DNA from: Metabacillus litoralis
GTDB lineage: Bacteria; Bacillota; Bacilli; Bacillales; Bacillaceae
Direction: 5' to 3'
Assembly: GCF_020524045.1 (NCBI RefSeq)
Contig: NZ_JAIVKL010000014.1
Coordinates: 1-64,000 of the forward strand
Length of the DNA stretch: 64,000 bases
A program made the translations under genes and the position numbers. Under the pieces are notes generated by a model. That model did no database searches. It was not told the origin of the DNA and saw only the letters and a list, made by a program, of their open reading frames with translations. Shown here in pieces: positions 63,230 through 64,000 of the stretch. How positions within the stretch are numbered: position 1 is the stretch's first letter; every line of letters begins with the position of its first letter.

Positions 63230-64000
63230 ATGAAGGTTATTGAAAGTATCATTGGTAGTACAAATACATTGTTATGGTCATATATTTTAATAGTTATGTT
63301 GATCGGTTTGGGGTTATATTTTACTGTACGCACAAAGTTTGTTCAGTTTCGTTTAATTGGAGAGATGATTCGGTTATTAGGTGAAGGAGCAAGAGCGAAT
63401 AAGAAGGGTGTTTCTTCTTTTCAGGCATTTTGTATTAGTACAGCTTCTCGTGTTGGAACTGGTAATCTAGCAGGTGTGGCGATCGCGATTACGACTGGTG
63501 GACCTGGTGCTGTTTTTTGGATGTGGCTTATTGCCTTAATTGGGTCTGCGTCTGCTTTTGTTGAAAGTACGCTTGCGCAAATTTATAAAGTAAAGAATGG
63601 CGATACTTTCCGTGGCGGTCCTGCTTATTACATGGAAAAAGCATTAAATGCTAGATGGATGGGTGTTACATTCGCCGTATTGATCACGCTTACGTTCGGT
63701 CTAGCTTTTAACTCTGTTCAAGCAAACACAATCACAAGTGCTTTTCATGCATCATTTGGTGTGAATAAAGTTGTGATGGCTACCATTTTATCAGTCATTA
63801 CAGCGATTATTATTTTCGGAGGCATTAAAAGAATTGCAAAGGTATCAGAAGTTATTGTACCAATCATGGCTGGTGCTTATATTTTAGTTGCTCTGTTTAT
63901 CATGATTACAAATATTACGGAGATTCCTAGTGTTTTCATGTTAATTTTCGAAAGTGCGTTCGGATTTAAAGAAGCTGCTGGTGGTGCTTTAGGTGCAGCC
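63230..64000 (+). CDS. AGCS-family sodium:alanine/glycine symporter, partial
   Basis: The first 257 residues of an amino acid:sodium symporter; the window ends inside the gene (family length is about 470-500). Visible motifs are FCISTASRVGTGNLAGVAIA, a sodium-binding-region block typical of AgcS/AlsT, then GGPGAVFWMWLIA, FRGGPAYYMEKAL and AFNSVQANTI. At least six helices are present. The start is ATG 63230 after GGAGTGGAG. It would take up alanine or glycine with sodium. Confidence 0.9.
   Translation, partial: MKVIESIIGSTNTLLWSYILIVMLIGLGLYFTVRTKFVQFRLIGEMIRLLGEGARANKKGVSSFQAFCISTASRVGTGNLAGVAIAITTGGPGAVFWMWLIALIGSASAFVESTLAQIYKVKNGDTFRGGPAYYMEKALNARWMGVTFAVLITLTFGLAFNSVQANTITSAFHASFGVNKVVMATILSVITAIIIFGGIKRIAKVSEVIVPIMAGAYILVALFIMITNITEIPSVFMLIFESAFGFKEAAGGALGAA

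Overview
The window is low-GC Firmicute DNA that looks like a member of the Bacillaceae (Bacillus or Metabacillus type). The support is strong AGGAGG ribosome sites, frequent TTG/GTG starts, a ComK-family protein, AsnB, CpsB/YwqE, a YhcR-like wall nuclease, a bacillolysin, YvrJ and DUF1659 proteins, a perfect SigW-type promoter and Fnr-type boxes. There is no rRNA, tRNA, CRISPR array or prophage. The only transposase-like gene is a REP-associated tyrosine transposase (RAYT) at 393-983.

Layout. 0-6 kb: RAYT, then a two-component system and a three-gene LanFEG-like ABC exporter. 6-10 kb: ferritin, ComK, asparagine synthetase AsnB. 10-14.3 kb: a SigW-promoted envelope-stress operon (DUF4178, PspA, DUF4247 lipoprotein, DUF350, membrane spermidine-synthase-like protein). 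14.5-17.7 kb: a PlcR/PapR-like quorum-sensing pair, whose 41-residue peptide gene is easy to miss, divergent from a secreted M4 protease. 18.8-24.5 kb: a 1896-residue wall-anchored nuclease/nucleotidase. 24.9-26.6 kb: a CpsB phosphatase and three very small genes. 26.7-34.7 kb: a dockerin-bearing giant adhesin, an LPKTG-anchored cohesin protein and a sortase in one operon. 35-42.7 kb: SGNH hydrolase, MORN protein, D-cysteine desulfhydrase-like enzyme, SEC-C protein, HTH protein, pRiA4b ORF-3 protein. 42.8-50.3 kb: a type VII secretion (WXG100) effector locus with a glycine-zipper protein, four tandem paralogous membrane proteins as candidate immunity genes, a sigma factor, and a decayed copy of that sigma factor at the far end. 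50.6-53.2 kb: DUF5317 and a GGDEF/HD-GYP protein. 53.5-59 kb: a complete CMP-pseudaminic acid operon (pseB, pseC, pseF-like, fused pseG-pseH, pseI). 59-62.4 kb: a decayed DoxX copy, an acyltransferase, and an intact DoxX plus 25-residue peptide under three Fnr/CRP-type boxes. The window ends inside an AGCS sodium:alanine symporter.

The most striking pattern is a family of about 23 interspersed repeats with the core CGGG-NN-GTGACAGGCACC. At about ten genes the element begins 0-4 bases after the stop codon, always in one orientation, and usually lies between the stop codon and the intrinsic terminator. At three genes the stop codon and the repeat end are duplicated together, and at the 1896-residue protein the repeat supplies the stop codon and the last residues. 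The RAYT is the obvious candidate mobiliser, but that link is inference. The other leading candidates for a new system are the PlcR/PapR-like pair and the cohesin/dockerin/sortase surface-display operon.

Many gene products act at the envelope: wall-anchored nuclease, adhesin, sortase, T7SS effector, sialic-acid-like sugar, stress operon and exporter. The region therefore reads as a surface, stress and social-behaviour section of the chromosome.
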